From Halomonas sp. (GTDB taxonomy: Bacteria > Pseudomonadota > Gammaproteobacteria > Pseudomonadales > Halomonadaceae), in NCBI RefSeq assembly GCF_020832045.1, contig NZ_JAFIFK010000010.1, forward strand, positions 62,001 through 126,000: DNA of 64,000 bases. The letters run 5' to 3'. Shown piece by piece: positions 26,538 through 37,033 of this stretch. The stretch's first letter is position 1. Every line of letters starts with the position of its first letter. Below the pieces are notes generated by a model. The model made no database searches and was not told the DNA's origin. It saw only the letters and a list, made by a program, of their open reading frames with translations. Both the position numbers and the translations under genes were made by a program.

Positions 26538-27416
26538 ATGGTTGACCAAAGCAAGGTTCACAGCATGACCGCTTTTGCCCGCCAGAGTCGGGAAGACGAC
26601 TGGGGCAGCCTGCAGCTGGAACTGCGCTCGGTGAATCAGCGCTATCTGGAACCTTTCTTCCGCCTGCCCGAGGCTTTGCGCGACCTTGAGCCCGCCTTTC
26701 GTGAGGCACTGCGTACGCGTCTGACGCGGGGCAAGGTGGAGTGTCACCTGCGCTTCGAGCCCACCGACGCCAGCGAAACTCTAGCCGTCAATCGCTCCCG
26801 ACTGGTCGCCCTGGCCGCGGCACTGGGTGAGATCCGCGAGGCACTGCCTCAAGTTGCCATGCCGGATGCGCTCTCGCTACTGGAGCATCCCGGCGTGCTC
26901 GAATCACAGGGCATCGACCTCGATCTGGTGAAAGCGGAGGCAACGGCACTGTTTCAGGCCGCCCTCGACGAGCTGATCGATGCCCGCGCTCGCGAAGGCG
27001 ACAAGCTCGCCGTGATGATTTGCGAGCGCCTGAGCGGCGTACGCGAGCAGATCGCCGAGGTGCGGCGGCTGATGCCGACCATTCTAGAGCGTCAGCGCAC
27101 TCTGCTGTTGGAGCGCCTGGAGACGGTCAAGGCGGAGCTCGACCCTCAGCGCCTTGAAGGCGAGCTGGTACTGCTCGCTCAGAAAGCCGACGTCGACGAG
27201 GAGCTCGATCGGCTCGAGGCCCATGTCAGCGAAGTGGAACGTCAGCTCGGTCAGAATGGCCCCAAGGGGCGCCGGCTCGACTTCCTGATGCAGGAGCTGA
27301 ACCGCGAGGCCAACACGCTTTCGTCCAAGTCGGCGGTGGCCAGCACGACCCGCTGTGCGGTGGAACTCAAGGTGCTGATCGAACAGATGCGGGAACAGAT
27401 CCAGAACATCGAGTGA
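26538..27416 (+). CDS. yicC: YicC-family endoribonuclease
   Basis: 292 aa. N-terminal SMTAFARQSREDDWGSLQLELRSVNQRYLEPFFRLPE and the C-terminal DUF1732 block GRRLDFLMQELNREANTLSSKS are the family hallmarks; the middle is helical. E. coli YicC is a hexameric endoribonuclease implicated in small-RNA turnover. Starts after GAGGGATCCACG. In Pseudomonas gmk follows directly; here a GNAT gene on the opposite strand and about 880 bp intervene. Confidence 0.93.
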   Translation: MVDQSKVHSMTAFARQSREDDWGSLQLELRSVNQRYLEPFFRLPEALRDLEPAFREALRTRLTRGKVECHLRFEPTDASETLAVNRSRLVALAAALGEIREALPQVAMPDALSLLEHPGVLESQGIDLDLVKAEATALFQAALDELIDARAREGDKLAVMICERLSGVREQIAEVRRLMPTILERQRTLLLERLETVKAELDPQRLEGELVLLAQKADVDEELDRLEAHVSEVERQLGQNGPKGRRLDFLMQELNREANTLSSKSAVASTTRCAVELKVLIEQMREQIQNIE

Positions 27417-27538
27417 TGGCCACGGGCTCCCTCGATGAAGTCTATCCAAATCCAGCTCTAGCCAGCGCCAAGCGGGGAGTACAAGGGGAGTAAACCTAAG
27501 TGCGCCCCACAAGGCTTATCAACAGTCTGCCTCCGAGG

Positions 27539-27967
27539 TCAATCTTGGCGCCGAGGCAACATCAAATCCATGATTAGAGTGCCGTTATTAGCGTCAGTCA
27601 CCTCGAAGCCCTCCCGGCGATAAAAGTTGATGGCACGATGATTTTCGGCAAGCACTTCCAACTTGAGATGGCGAAATCGCCTACTTTCCATAATGCGGAT
27701 GACGGCATCTAGTAATTCATGTGCAAAACCCGAACCGCGCGCCTCCGGCGACACCCACATTAGCGACAGGTACCCGCACAGCGTTTCGACATCATTGCAG
27801 TAGAAGGCGACGATACCGAGTACCTCGCTCCCTCGATAATGCACCAGCAGCTCCGCCTTTTGCAGCAGTTTGTCTGCATAGGCTTCCAAGTCGACGCCAT
27901 GGAAGAAGTCACCATCCGGACGGTGATGTTCCTCCCGCAATATTGCAGCCAATTCATGAACCATCAT
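27539..27967 (-). CDS. GNAT family N-acetyltransferase
   Basis: 142 aa, single GNAT domain. The acetyl-CoA loop is VSPEARGSGFAHELLDAVI (Arg/Gly-x-Gly pattern), followed by LKLEVLAENHRAINFYRREGFEV, the usual motif B. Substrate unknown. Its base composition is visibly lower in GC than neighbouring genes, and it breaks the conserved yicC-gmk order, suggesting an acquired gene. Either of two adjacent ATGs could be the start. Confidence 0.82.
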   Translation of the reverse strand: MMVHELAAILREEHHRPDGDFFHGVDLEAYADKLLQKAELLVHYRGSEVLGIVAFYCNDVETLCGYLSLMWVSPEARGSGFAHELLDAVIRIMESRRFRHLKLEVLAENHRAINFYRREGFEVTDANNGTLIMDLMLPRRQD

Positions 27968-28912
<945 letters not shown>

Positions 28913-29030
28913 CCCCAGCTGAGGGCGCTTGTCAGGGTAGCCGAACGTCGAGTAATCTAGTCTGTCATGTTCCATTTTCGGATTTCCGGCGACAGCCGGG
29001 AGACCTTCACAGTTTCGGGATGTACCCAAT

Positions 29031-29291
29031 ATGGCACGTGTCACCGTCGAAGATTGTCTGGAAAACGTCGAAAACCGCTTCAAGCTGGTGATGATCTCCA
29101 CCCAGCGCGCGCGTCAGCTGTCGCGCGGTTCACGCGATGCCCAGCTGCCGTGGGAAAACGACAAGCCTACCGTGATGGCGCTGCGCGAAATTGCCGCAGG
29201 ACTGGTCGATCACACCGTGCTGGACGAGCCGATCGAGGCACCTGTCAGGATTCGCCGCGAAGGCGATCCGGGCATGTCCTTCGAGGAGTAA
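29031..29291 (+). CDS. rpoZ: RNA polymerase omega subunit
   Basis: 86 aa. [20 protein letters not shown] and the [11 protein letters not shown] stretch are the classic omega signature, and the acidic tail ends in SFEE. Omega assists beta-prime folding and forms part of a ppGpp site. It sits 22 bp before spoT, the standard rpoZ-spoT arrangement. Confidence 0.96.
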   Translation: MARVTVEDCLENVENRFKLVMISTQRARQLSRGSRDAQLPWENDKPTVMALREIAAGLVDHTVLDEPIEAPVRIRREGDPGMSFEE

Positions 29292-29313
29292 GGCTGTCAA
29301 TCAAGGCGCGCTA

Positions 29314-31449
29314 ATGTTCACCATCGACGACCTGGCCGACAGACTTGGCGGCTATCTTCCCCCCGACGAGATTCAACAGGTCAAGCGCGCCTTTTACTAC
29401 GCCGAGCAGGCCCACGACGGTCAGCGACGGCGCTCCGGCGAACCCTACGTCACCCATCCGCTCGCCGTGGCCAATATCCTCGCCAATATGCACATGGACC
29501 ATCAAAGCCTGATGTCCGCCATGCTGCACGACGTGATCGAGGATACCGGCGTCTCCAAGGAGGCGCTTGCCGAGCAGTTCGGCAAGCCGGTGGCGGAGCT
29601 GGTCGACGGCGTCTCGAAGCTGACCCAGATCACCTTCGAAGACAAGGCGGTCGCCCAGGCCGAGAACTTCCAGAAAATGGTGCTGGCGATGTCGCGCGAT
29701 ATCCGCGTGATCATCGTCAAGCTCGCCGACCGCCTGCACAACATGCGCACCCTGGGTGCGTTGCGCCCGGAAAAGAAGCGCCGCATCGCCCGCGAAACTC
29801 TCGAGATCTACGCCCGTATCGCCAGCCGCCTGGGCATCAACACCATTCGCGTCGAACTCGAGGACCTGTCGTTTCAGGCGCTTCACCCGATGCGCGCCGA
29901 ACGCATCAAGCGCGCCGTTTCCAGCGCACGGGGCCACCGACGTTCGGCGATTCGTCAGGTCCAGACCACGCTGCAAAAAAGCCTCGACGACGACGGCCTT
30001 GCCGGCACCGTTGTGGGTCGTCAGAAGCATCTTCTGTCGATCTACAAGAAGATGCGCGACCAGCGCAAGCCGTTCGCGGAAATCATGGACGTATTCGGCT
30101 TTCGCATCATCACCGAGGACGTCGACAGCTGCTATCGCATTCTCGGCGTGGTGCACAACCTCTACAAACCGGTGCCCGGGCGTTTCAAGGACTACATCGC
30201 CATTCCCAAGGCCAACGGTTACCAGAGCCTGCATACCACCCTGTTCGGCAGCGGCGGCATGCCCATCGAGGTGCAGATCCGCACCCGCGAGATGGAGGCC
30301 ATGGCCAACAACGGCATCGCCGCCCACTGGCTCTACAAGGCCGGCCAGACCGACCATCCCATCGCCGAGGGCAGCCATGCCAGAGCCAGGGAGTGGGTCA
30401 AGGGGCTGCTGGAGATGCAGCGCCATGCCGGCGACTCGCTGGAGTTCATCGAACACGTCAAGAACGACCTGTTCCCCGACGATATCTACGTGTTCACACC
30501 CCGCGGCGACATCATGGAGCTGCCTCAGGGCGCCACGGTGATCGACTTCGCCTATACGGTGCATACCGACATCGGCAACAGCTGTATCGCCTGTCGCATC
30601 GACCGTCATCTGGCGCCACTCTCCACCCGGCTGGAGAGCGGCCAGACGCTGGAGATCATTACCGCGCCGGGGGCTCGGCCCAATCTTGCCTGGCTCAACT
30701 TCGTGGTCACGGCAAAGGCGCGCTCGGCCATTCGCCATGCTCTCAAGCACCAGCAGCAAACCGAAGCGGTGCAGCTCGGACGACGCCTGCTCAACAAGGC
30801 CCTGGCCGATTTCGAAACCAGCCTCGAGGAGCTACCGGAGAACGTGCTGCCGGACCTTCTGGCGGAGCTGTCACTGAAGGGTGACGAAAGCCTACTCGAA
30901 TCGATCGGGCTCGGTACGCGGGTGGCCCACGTGGTGGCGCGCCGCCTGGTCGATCTGTTGCACGGCGACATGGCCGACGCCAGCGAGCGAACGCTCACGA
31001 CCCAAGGGCCCATCATGATCAGCGGTGCCGAGGGCATGGTGATCAAGTTCGCCCGCTGCTGCCATCCGTTACCGGGCGACCCTGTAGTGGGCCATCTTTC
31101 GGTAGGCAAAGGCATCGTGGTGCACCGGGACGAATGCCGCAACCTGGACGAGCTGAAGGGCGACCCTGACAAGCTGTTCGCCCTGGAATGGTCCGACGAG
31201 ATCGAGGAAGACTTCCCTGTCGCCCTGCGCATCGAGATCGAGAGCCGCCGCGGATTGGTAGCAGAGCTCGCCAGCCTGGTCACCGATGCCGATGCCAACA
31301 TCGAGCGTATCGGCATCGAGGAGCGCGATGCGCGCCTCTCCATCGTTCACCTGACCCTGGCGGTTCGCGACCGCGTTCACTTGGCGCGTATCATCAAGCG
31401 CATTCGCAATCTGTCGCACGTCGGCAAAATCACTCGCGTCGGAAACTGA
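29314..31449 (+). CDS. spoT: Bifunctional (p)ppGpp synthetase/hydrolase SpoT
   Basis: 711 aa. Hydrolase HD domain with HDVIEDTG (His72-Asp73) and YVTHPLAVA; synthetase domain with [47 protein letters not shown] and EVQIRT; TGS domain from [22 protein letters not shown]; a CCHPLPGD zinc-finger-like segment and a C-terminal ACT domain ([20 protein letters not shown]). Intact motifs in both catalytic domains indicate it can make and degrade the alarmone. Start ATG 29314 fits the conserved N-terminus. Confidence 0.96.
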   Translation: MFTIDDLADRLGGYLPPDEIQQVKRAFYYAEQAHDGQRRRSGEPYVTHPLAVANILANMHMDHQSLMSAMLHDVIEDTGVSKEALAEQFGKPVAELVDGVSKLTQITFEDKAVAQAENFQKMVLAMSRDIRVIIVKLADRLHNMRTLGALRPEKKRRIARETLEIYARIASRLGINTIRVELEDLSFQALHPMRAERIKRAVSSARGHRRSAIRQVQTTLQKSLDDDGLAGTVVGRQKHLLSIYKKMRDQRKPFAEIMDVFGFRIITEDVDSCYRILGVVHNLYKPVPGRFKDYIAIPKANGYQSLHTTLFGSGGMPIEVQIRTREMEAMANNGIAAHWLYKAGQTDHPIAEGSHARAREWVKGLLEMQRHAGDSLEFIEHVKNDLFPDDIYVFTPRGDIMELPQGATVIDFAYTVHTDIGNSCIACRIDRHLAPLSTRLESGQTLEIITAPGARPNLAWLNFVVTAKARSAIRHALKHQQQTEAVQLGRRLLNKALADFETSLEELPENVLPDLLAELSLKGDESLLESIGLGTRVAHVVARRLVDLLHGDMADASERTLTTQGPIMISGAEGMVIKFARCCHPLPGDPVVGHLSVGKGIVVHRDECRNLDELKGDPDKLFALEWSDEIEEDFPVALRIEIESRRGLVAELASLVTDADANIERIGIEERDARLSIVHLTLAVRDRVHLARIIKRIRNLSHVGKITRVGN

Positions 31450-31458
31450 CTCCGTTTC

Positions 31459-31499
31459 GGCTCGTTCGCCACCCACGGTGGCTAACGAGCCTTTCCTTT
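31459..31499 (+). terminator. Terminator after spoT
   Basis: A 15-bp stem with one mismatch (31459-31473 and 31477-31491, loop CAC) followed by TTTCCTTT is a good intrinsic terminator ten bases past the spoT stop; ridA has its own ribosome site beyond it. Confidence 0.85.
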
Positions 31500-31540
31500 G
31501 TCATTGCCACCAAGCACACGCACCTCGCAAGGAGAACGTC

Positions 31541-31930
31541 ATGAGCAACAAGGCCGTCATCAACACCGACAAGGCGCCTGCCGCCATCGGCCCCTACTCT
31601 CAAGCCATCAAGGCCGGCAACACCGTCTACCTTTCCGGCCAGATTCCGCTCGACCCGGCCACCATGGAGCTGGTCTCCGACGATTTCGAGGCCCAGGCGC
31701 GTCAGGTATTCACCAACCTCAAGGCAGTATGCGAAGAGGCCGCCGGCTCGCTGGGCGAAATCGTCAAGATCAATCTCTATCTGGTGGACCTGGGCAACTT
31801 TGCCATCGTCAACAAGGTGATGGAGGAGTTCTTCGAAAAGCCCTACCCGGCCCGCGCCGCAGTGGGCGTGAAGGCACTGCCCAAGGGAGCACAGTTCGAG
31901 GCGGAAGCGGTAATGGTAATAGGAGATTGA
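31541..31930 (+). CDS. ridA: RidA family 2-iminobutanoate/2-iminopropanoate deaminase
   Basis: 129 aa. [24 protein letters not shown] at the N-terminus and the Arg-containing [23 protein letters not shown] near the end are the RidA signature; Arg in PARAAV binds the imine. It removes reactive enamine/imine by-products of PLP enzymes. AAGGAGAACGTC precedes the ATG. Follows spoT, as in Pseudomonas. Confidence 0.95.
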   Translation: MSNKAVINTDKAPAAIGPYSQAIKAGNTVYLSGQIPLDPATMELVSDDFEAQARQVFTNLKAVCEEAAGSLGEIVKINLYLVDLGNFAIVNKVMEEFFEKPYPARAAVGVKALPKGAQFEAEAVMVIGD

Positions 31931-31937
31931 GGAGAGC

Positions 31938-32450
31938 GTGCGACTCTTCCTGGCGCTGAATCCGCCGCCCGTGCTGCGTGAGCGGCTCGGCGCGCTGGCG
32001 GATATCGCCCATGCCCGCTGCGGCGGAAGACGCATGCCCGACCATAGCCTGCATCTGACGCTGGCCTTTCTCGGCGAGGTTCAGGAGACCAAGGCCACCG
32101 AGCTCGTCGAGTGGGTCCAGGACCTGACCATCGAACCCGGCGAGTGGCGCCTCGACGGCTGGGGCTGCTTCCGGCGCCCCAGCATCGTCTGGGTAGGCGG
32201 TCGGCAAACCGACCACGGCCTGGCACGGCTGCAGGGCCGGCTGTGGGACGCGCTCGAAGCACGCGGGTTCGGTATTCGTCCCGGCGGCTTCACGCCTCAC
32301 GTCACCCTGCTGCGCCGCGCCGTCTCTCTCCAACTGACCCATCTGCCTGCCCTTGATCTGCATTGGTTCTATAATCAGCTTGAACTGATTGAATCGTTCA
32401 CCGATGCGCGGGGCGCTCATTACCGGACCCTGGCGGTATCGCAGAGCTGA
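31938..32450 (+). CDS. thpR: RNA 2',3'-cyclic phosphodiesterase (LigT/ThpR family)
   Basis: 170 aa of the 2H phosphoesterase superfamily, with both HxTx motifs: HLTLAFLGEV near residue 40 and HVTLLRRAV near residue 125. The enzyme opens 2',3'-cyclic phosphates to 2'-phosphates and can ligate tRNA halves in vitro. GTG start, GGAG five bases upstream, 7 bp after the ridA stop, so likely translated from the same message. Confidence 0.9.
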   Translation: MRLFLALNPPPVLRERLGALADIAHARCGGRRMPDHSLHLTLAFLGEVQETKATELVEWVQDLTIEPGEWRLDGWGCFRRPSIVWVGGRQTDHGLARLQGRLWDALEARGFGIRPGGFTPHVTLLRRAVSLQLTHLPALDLHWFYNQLELIESFTDARGAHYRTLAVSQS

Positions 32451-32516
32451 ACTTCAAGGATGAAGGCGAACCATTGGTTGGCTTAACGACCAGTGTCGCT
32501 TGGATGAAAGGAGAGC

Positions 32517-33026
32517 ATGGTGTTTTCTTCACCGCCCCGTATTGGCAGAAATTTGGCTTTCCTAGCCTTGGCGGTCAGCCAGGCCAGCATGGCCGATCTC
32601 TATGTGGCAGTCGGTATGACCAGTGAATCGACCGCTGCCCTCCGTCTCGAAGTCGATAGAACGTATGGCCTCGCACGCCTCCATCCTCAGCTCGATCTGC
32701 GGCTGGCCACCGGCCTGTTACTGCTTGAGGGTCAGGAGCGCGACCATAACGGCGCTTGGCTCGTAACGCCGACATTGCGCTGGAGCTTCGGCGACAGCGG
32801 TAATGTATTTTTGGAAGGCGGTATCGGCGCGGCAGTGTTCCTCAACACGCGCTACGAGTCGAGCGATCTGGGCAGCGCCTTCCAGTTTCAGGACCGTATC
32901 GCAATTGGCAGCAGGCTGGGGGCAGGTGAGCTGGTTTTGAGCGCAACCCACTATTCCAACGCAGGAATAAAATCGCCCAACAATGGCTTCGAGGTGCTAG
33001 CTCTGGGCTATCGTTGGACGCTTTAG
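32517..33026 (+). CDS. pagL: Lipid A 3-O-deacylase PagL
   Basis: 169 aa with an N-terminal signal (AFLALAVSQASMA). The strongest evidence is the C-terminal ATHYSNAGIKSPNNGFEVLALGYRW: His145, Ser147 and Glu159 have the spacing of the PagL His-Ser-Glu triad. FLEGGIGAAVFLNTRYESSDLGSAFQF also matches the family, and the last strand ends in an aromatic/Leu pair of an outer-membrane barrel. It removes the 3-linked acyl chain from lipid A. AAGGAGAGC lies in front of the ATG. Confidence 0.9.
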   Translation: MVFSSPPRIGRNLAFLALAVSQASMADLYVAVGMTSESTAALRLEVDRTYGLARLHPQLDLRLATGLLLLEGQERDHNGAWLVTPTLRWSFGDSGNVFLEGGIGAAVFLNTRYESSDLGSAFQFQDRIAIGSRLGAGELVLSATHYSNAGIKSPNNGFEVLALGYRWTL

Positions 33027-33050
33027 GGTTATACTCAAGCTTGCCGAGGG

Positions 33051-33923
33051 TTACACCGGCTCGGGCAGAAAGCCGCCCTCTTTCATGACCTGGGCATAGC
33101 CCTCACGATAGCTGGGGAAGCGGAAGGTATACCCCGTTGCAAGCAGACGCGAATTGTCACAGCGCTTGCTGGCACGTTTGCGCAGCGGCGCCTGGATCAC
33201 CTCGGTGGGTTCCACCTTGAGCTGTCCGGCCAGCCACGCCATGACATCGTGAAGCGGCTCGGGAGCGCAGTCACTGGCCAGATAGAGGTCATCGAGCGTA
33301 TGACCTGCCACATCGAGTCCGATCAAGTGCGCCAGTACGCCCGCACAGTCGTCGCGGTGTATGCGGTTGGAGTACATGGGCGGCGTTTTCGGTGAAATGC
33401 GACCTTCAAGAACCTGACGGATGAGGCGATCTCGTCCCGGCCCGTAGATCCCGGAAAAACGCACCGCGGTGCCCACCAGCGAACTCTTGCTCAGCGCCTG
33501 CTCGGCCTCGCGCATCAGCGCGCCGGCAAAGCCTGGCGACTCGGCCGGAGTCGTTTCGTCGACCTGCTCGCCCTCCTTCTGGCCATAGACACTGGTGGAG
33601 GAAACGAAGAACAGGCGCTTCGGTGTGACGTCGCGCTCCTCGTAGGTGCGCAGTACGGCCTTCAACCCATCGGGATAAGCAGCCCGATAGGCGGCTTCAT
33701 CGAAGCGGTCGGCGCTGAGGATGTAGACCACGTAATCGACGTCGGGAAGCGCCGCCAGCGCTTCCTCGTCGTACAGGTCCAACGGCAGCGGCTCGATGCC
33801 GCTGGCCTCCAACGCCGCGACACTGCGACGGGCCCCGATCACGCGATGCCCGGCTGAGAGCAGCTCTCCGCCAAGGGCCATTCCAATGTCACCGCAGCCC
33901 AGAATCAGTGTAGTTTTCTTCAC
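33051..33923 (-). CDS. NAD(P)-binding epimerase-like protein (YeeZ type SDR)
   Basis: 290 aa atypical extended SDR. Nucleotide site TLILGCGDIGMALGGELLSAGHRV begins close to the chosen GTG start. VSSTSVYGQKEGEQVDETTPAES contains the Ser and Tyr positions, but the YxxxK lysine is not evident, as in YeeZ relatives. RFSGIYGPGRDRLI and NRIHRDDCAGVLAHLIG match nucleoside-sugar epimerase-like proteins. Role unknown. An upstream ATG at 33965 would add 14 residues before the Rossmann motif and lacks a ribosome site. Divergent from oxyR. Confidence 0.82.
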   Translation of the reverse strand: MKKTTLILGCGDIGMALGGELLSAGHRVIGARRSVAALEASGIEPLPLDLYDEEALAALPDVDYVVYILSADRFDEAAYRAAYPDGLKAVLRTYEERDVTPKRLFFVSSTSVYGQKEGEQVDETTPAESPGFAGALMREAEQALSKSSLVGTAVRFSGIYGPGRDRLIRQVLEGRISPKTPPMYSNRIHRDDCAGVLAHLIGLDVAGHTLDDLYLASDCAPEPLHDVMAWLAGQLKVEPTEVIQAPLRKRASKRCDNSRLLATGYTFRFPSYREGYAQVMKEGGFLPEPV

Positions 33924-34000
33924 CTTTCTCTCGCCCCCTGATAAAAAGTCCCTATTGAAAGTCATCTATCGTCCGAGAGGATGCCCAAAGGGCACCAGTC

Positions 34001-34921
34001 ATGACTCTAACAGAACTTCGCTACATCGTAACCTTGGCGCAGGAGCGTCACTTCGGCAGAGCGGCCGAGCGCTGCTTCGTTTCCCAGCCCACGCTGTCGG
34101 TAGCGGTCAAGAAACTCGAGGAGGAACTTGGCGTTGCGCTGTTCGAACGCTCAAAGTCCACCGTTCAGGTCACCCCGCTGGGCGAGAAGATCGTCGAGCA
34201 GGCCCAGCGCGTGTTGGAGCAGAGCAGCGTGATCAAGGAGCTGGCCAATGCCGGCAAGGACCAGCTGGCAAGCCCGCTGCGCATCGGCGCCATCTACACC
34301 ATCGGCCCCTACCTGTTCCCGCACCTGGTGCCCGCCTTGACCCGCAGCGCCCCGCAGATGCCGCTCTACATCGAGGAGGGATTCACCGCCAACCTGCGGC
34401 GCAAGCTTCGCAGCGGTGAGCTCGACGCGATTCTCATCGCCCTGCCGTTCACCGAGACGGATGTGGTGACCAAGCCGCTCTACGAGGAGGAGTTCGAGGT
34501 ACTGATACCCGCCGATCATGCTTGGAACCAGCGTGAATTCATCGAGAAGGAGGACCTGCTCAAGGAGCGTCTGCTGCTCCTGGGTGAAGGCCACTGTTTC
34601 CGCGACCAGATCCTCGAGGCTTGCCCCGCCATCAGCCATCAACTCAATAGCCCCAGCAACACCCTGACAGCGGAAGGCGGCTCGCTGGAGACGATCCGGC
34701 ATATGGTCGCCTCGAAGCTGGGCATCACCGTATTGCCGCGCTCGGCCATCGGCACCGTGCACTATGAGAGCGGTCTGCTCACCAGCTTGCCGTTCAAGAG
34801 CCCGGCGCCTTCACGCACCGTTGCCATCGCCTGGCGTGCCAGCTTTCCGCGCCCCAAGGCGATCGATGCGGTCACCGAGGCCATCCAGCAGTGTCATGAG
34901 GCGCTTCCCGAACCCACATGA
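34001..34921 (+). CDS. oxyR: Hydrogen-peroxide-sensing LysR regulator OxyR
   Basis: 306 aa. N-terminal LysR helix-turn-helix MTLTELRYIVTLAQERHFGRAAE and the effector domain with redox cysteines in LLLLGEGHCFRDQILEACPA, at Cys199 and Cys208, exactly the E. coli numbering. EEGFTANLRRKLRSGELDAILIALPF also matches OxyR. Oxidation forms the Cys199-Cys208 disulfide and activates peroxide-defence genes. The stop overlaps recG by ATGA; oxyR-recG coupling is also found in Pseudomonas. Confidence 0.96.
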   Translation: MTLTELRYIVTLAQERHFGRAAERCFVSQPTLSVAVKKLEEELGVALFERSKSTVQVTPLGEKIVEQAQRVLEQSSVIKELANAGKDQLASPLRIGAIYTIGPYLFPHLVPALTRSAPQMPLYIEEGFTANLRRKLRSGELDAILIALPFTETDVVTKPLYEEEFEVLIPADHAWNQREFIEKEDLLKERLLLLGEGHCFRDQILEACPAISHQLNSPSNTLTAEGGSLETIRHMVASKLGITVLPRSAIGTVHYESGLLTSLPFKSPAPSRTVAIAWRASFPRPKAIDAVTEAIQQCHEALPEPT

Positions 34922-37008
34922 GCGACATCAATGCGCTGGACGCGCCAGTCACCTCCCTGAAAGGCGTTGGGGAAGCAGTAGCGGTGAAGCTGGCGCGTCT
35001 GCGCATCGAGAGCGTGGCCGACCTGCTGTTTCACCTGCCGCTACGCTATCAGGACCGTACCCGAATTACGCCGATCGGCACCCTGAGGGCCGGACACGAG
35101 GCCGTGGTGGAAGGCGATGTCTCGGCCAGCGATGTGGTAAAAGGACGTCGGCGCAGCCTCCTGGTTCGCCTGCGTGACGGCTCCGGCATCATCAGCCTAC
35201 GCTTCTTTCATTTCTCCCCGGCACAGCAGCAGCAGTTTCGCCCCGGCGCGCGGGTACGCTGCTTCGGCGAGGCTCGCGCCGGCGCCACTGGGCTGGAGAT
35301 CTATCACCCCGAGTATCGTCTGCTCAGCGCAGACATTCCGCCGGTCGAGGATCACCTGACACCGATCTATCCCACCACCGAAGGGCTGAACCAAGCGCGC
35401 CTTCGGGCGCTGATCGAACAGGCCTTGGCCCGGCTCGACGAGAACCCGGCGGCCCTGCCCGATTGGATCGGTGACGATCTGCGCATACGCTTCGACCTGC
35501 CCGAGCTGCACCACTGTCTTCATGTACTTCATCAGCCACCACCCGACGCCGACCCCGAACGGCTCGCCAGCGGCAAGCATCCGGCAACCCGCCGCCTGGC
35601 CCAGGAGGAGCTGCTGGCCCACCGCCTCAGTCTGCAGCAGGTACGCCAACAGATTCAGCAAGACGGGGCCCCGGCATTGCCCAGCGGACGCGGCCTTCAG
35701 GCGCGCTTCCTCACCCAGCTGCCGTTCTCGCTGACCGGCGCCCAGCGTCGCGTGCTCGATGAGATAAGTGCGGATCTGGCTCGTGAAGTCCCCATGCTGC
35801 GGCTGGTACAGGGTGACGTGGGGTCGGGCAAGACGGTGGTGGCCGCCATGGCGGCCCTCTCGGCCATCGCCGGCGACTGCCAGGCGGCGATGATGGCCCC
35901 CACCGAGATCCTTGCCGAACAGCACTACCGCACGCTCAAGGCGTGGTTCGCACCGCTCGGCATCGAAGTGGCCTGGCTGGCGGGCAAGCTCAAGGGCAAG
36001 ACGCGGCTCGATACCAAGGCCGCCATTCTGGACGGCCGTGCACGCATGGTGGTAGGCACCCATGCGCTATTCCAGGGCGACGTACATTTCCAGTGCCTGG
36101 GGCTTGCCATCATCGACGAACAGCACCGCTTCGGCGTACACCAACGCCTGGCACTGCGCGAGAAGGGCGAGGCCGGGGGGCTGACGCCCCACCAGCTGGT
36201 GATGACAGCCACCCCCATCCCTCGCACCCTGGCCATGAGTGCCTATGCCGACCTCGATGTCTCGATCATCGACGAGCTGCCGCCCGGTCGCACCCCGGTG
36301 AAGACGGTGGCGATGCCCGATGAGCGGCGTCCCGACGTGGTCGCCCGTATCCGCCACGCCTGCGCCGAGGGGCGTCAGGCTTACTGGGTCTGTACGCTGA
36401 TCGAAGAGTCGGATGCGCTGCAGTGCCAGGCCGCCGAGGCGACTCGCGACGAGCTTACCGAGGCGCTGCCGGAACTCGCCATCGGGCTGGTTCATGGCCG
36501 CATGAAGCCCGCCGAGAAAGCGGCGGTGATGGACGCCTTCAAGAGCGGAGACCTCGACCTACTGGTAGCCACTACCGTGATCGAAGTGGGGGTCGACGTG
36601 CCCAATGCCAGCCTGATGATCATCGAGAATCCCGAGCGCCTGGGACTCTCTCAGCTGCATCAGCTGCGCGGTCGGGTCGGGCGCGGCTCCAGCGAGAGCT
36701 TCTGTGTGCTGCTCTACCATGGGCCGCTGTCGGCCCACTCCCGCGAACGTCTGGCGGTGATGAGAGAAACCACCGACGGTTTTCGCATTGCCGAAAAGGA
36801 TCTGGAGCTGCGCGGCCCCGGCGAGGTACTGGGCACCCGCCAGACGGGCCTGGCACAGATGAAGATTGCCGACCTGGAACGCGATGCCGATCTGCTGGAG
36901 CGCATCGCCCCGCTGGCCGAGGCGTTGCTCGCGCGCCATCCCGAGGCGAGCCAACCGCTGATTCGGCGCTGGCTCGGTGAAGAAGCCGGTCGCTACGGTC
37001 AGGTGTAA
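34918..37008 (+). CDS. recG: ATP-dependent DNA helicase RecG
   Basis: 696 aa, typical length. N-terminal wedge domain (VTSLKGVGEAVAVKLARLRIESV, then LPLRYQDRT) and two helicase domains: Walker A QGDVGSGKTVVA, DEQH box IIDEQHRFGVHQR, TATPIPRTLA, VHGRMKPAEK, VIEVGVDVPNA and the QLRGRVGRG motif VI, followed by the TRG-like RETTDGFRIAEKDLELRGPGEVLGTRQTG. It reverses stalled forks and resolves R-loops. Translationally coupled to oxyR. Confidence 0.96.
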   Translation: MSDINALDAPVTSLKGVGEAVAVKLARLRIESVADLLFHLPLRYQDRTRITPIGTLRAGHEAVVEGDVSASDVVKGRRRSLLVRLRDGSGIISLRFFHFSPAQQQQFRPGARVRCFGEARAGATGLEIYHPEYRLLSADIPPVEDHLTPIYPTTEGLNQARLRALIEQALARLDENPAALPDWIGDDLRIRFDLPELHHCLHVLHQPPPDADPERLASGKHPATRRLAQEELLAHRLSLQQVRQQIQQDGAPALPSGRGLQARFLTQLPFSLTGAQRRVLDEISADLAREVPMLRLVQGDVGSGKTVVAAMAALSAIAGDCQAAMMAPTEILAEQHYRTLKAWFAPLGIEVAWLAGKLKGKTRLDTKAAILDGRARMVVGTHALFQGDVHFQCLGLAIIDEQHRFGVHQRLALREKGEAGGLTPHQLVMTATPIPRTLAMSAYADLDVSIIDELPPGRTPVKTVAMPDERRPDVVARIRHACAEGRQAYWVCTLIEESDALQCQAAEATRDELTEALPELAIGLVHGRMKPAEKAAVMDAFKSGDLDLLVATTVIEVGVDVPNASLMIIENPERLGLSQLHQLRGRVGRGSSESFCVLLYHGPLSAHSRERLAVMRETTDGFRIAEKDLELRGPGEVLGTRQTGLAQMKIADLERDADLLERIAPLAEALLARHPEASQPLIRRWLGEEAGRYGQV

Positions 37009-37033
37009 GCTCCGCGTGTCAGCCCGAAGCGAC

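Noticed and set aside
29311-30759. Long minus-strand open frame (482 codons) within spoT
   Set aside because: Exact antisense shadow of a highly conserved gene; no recognisable motif or ribosome site.
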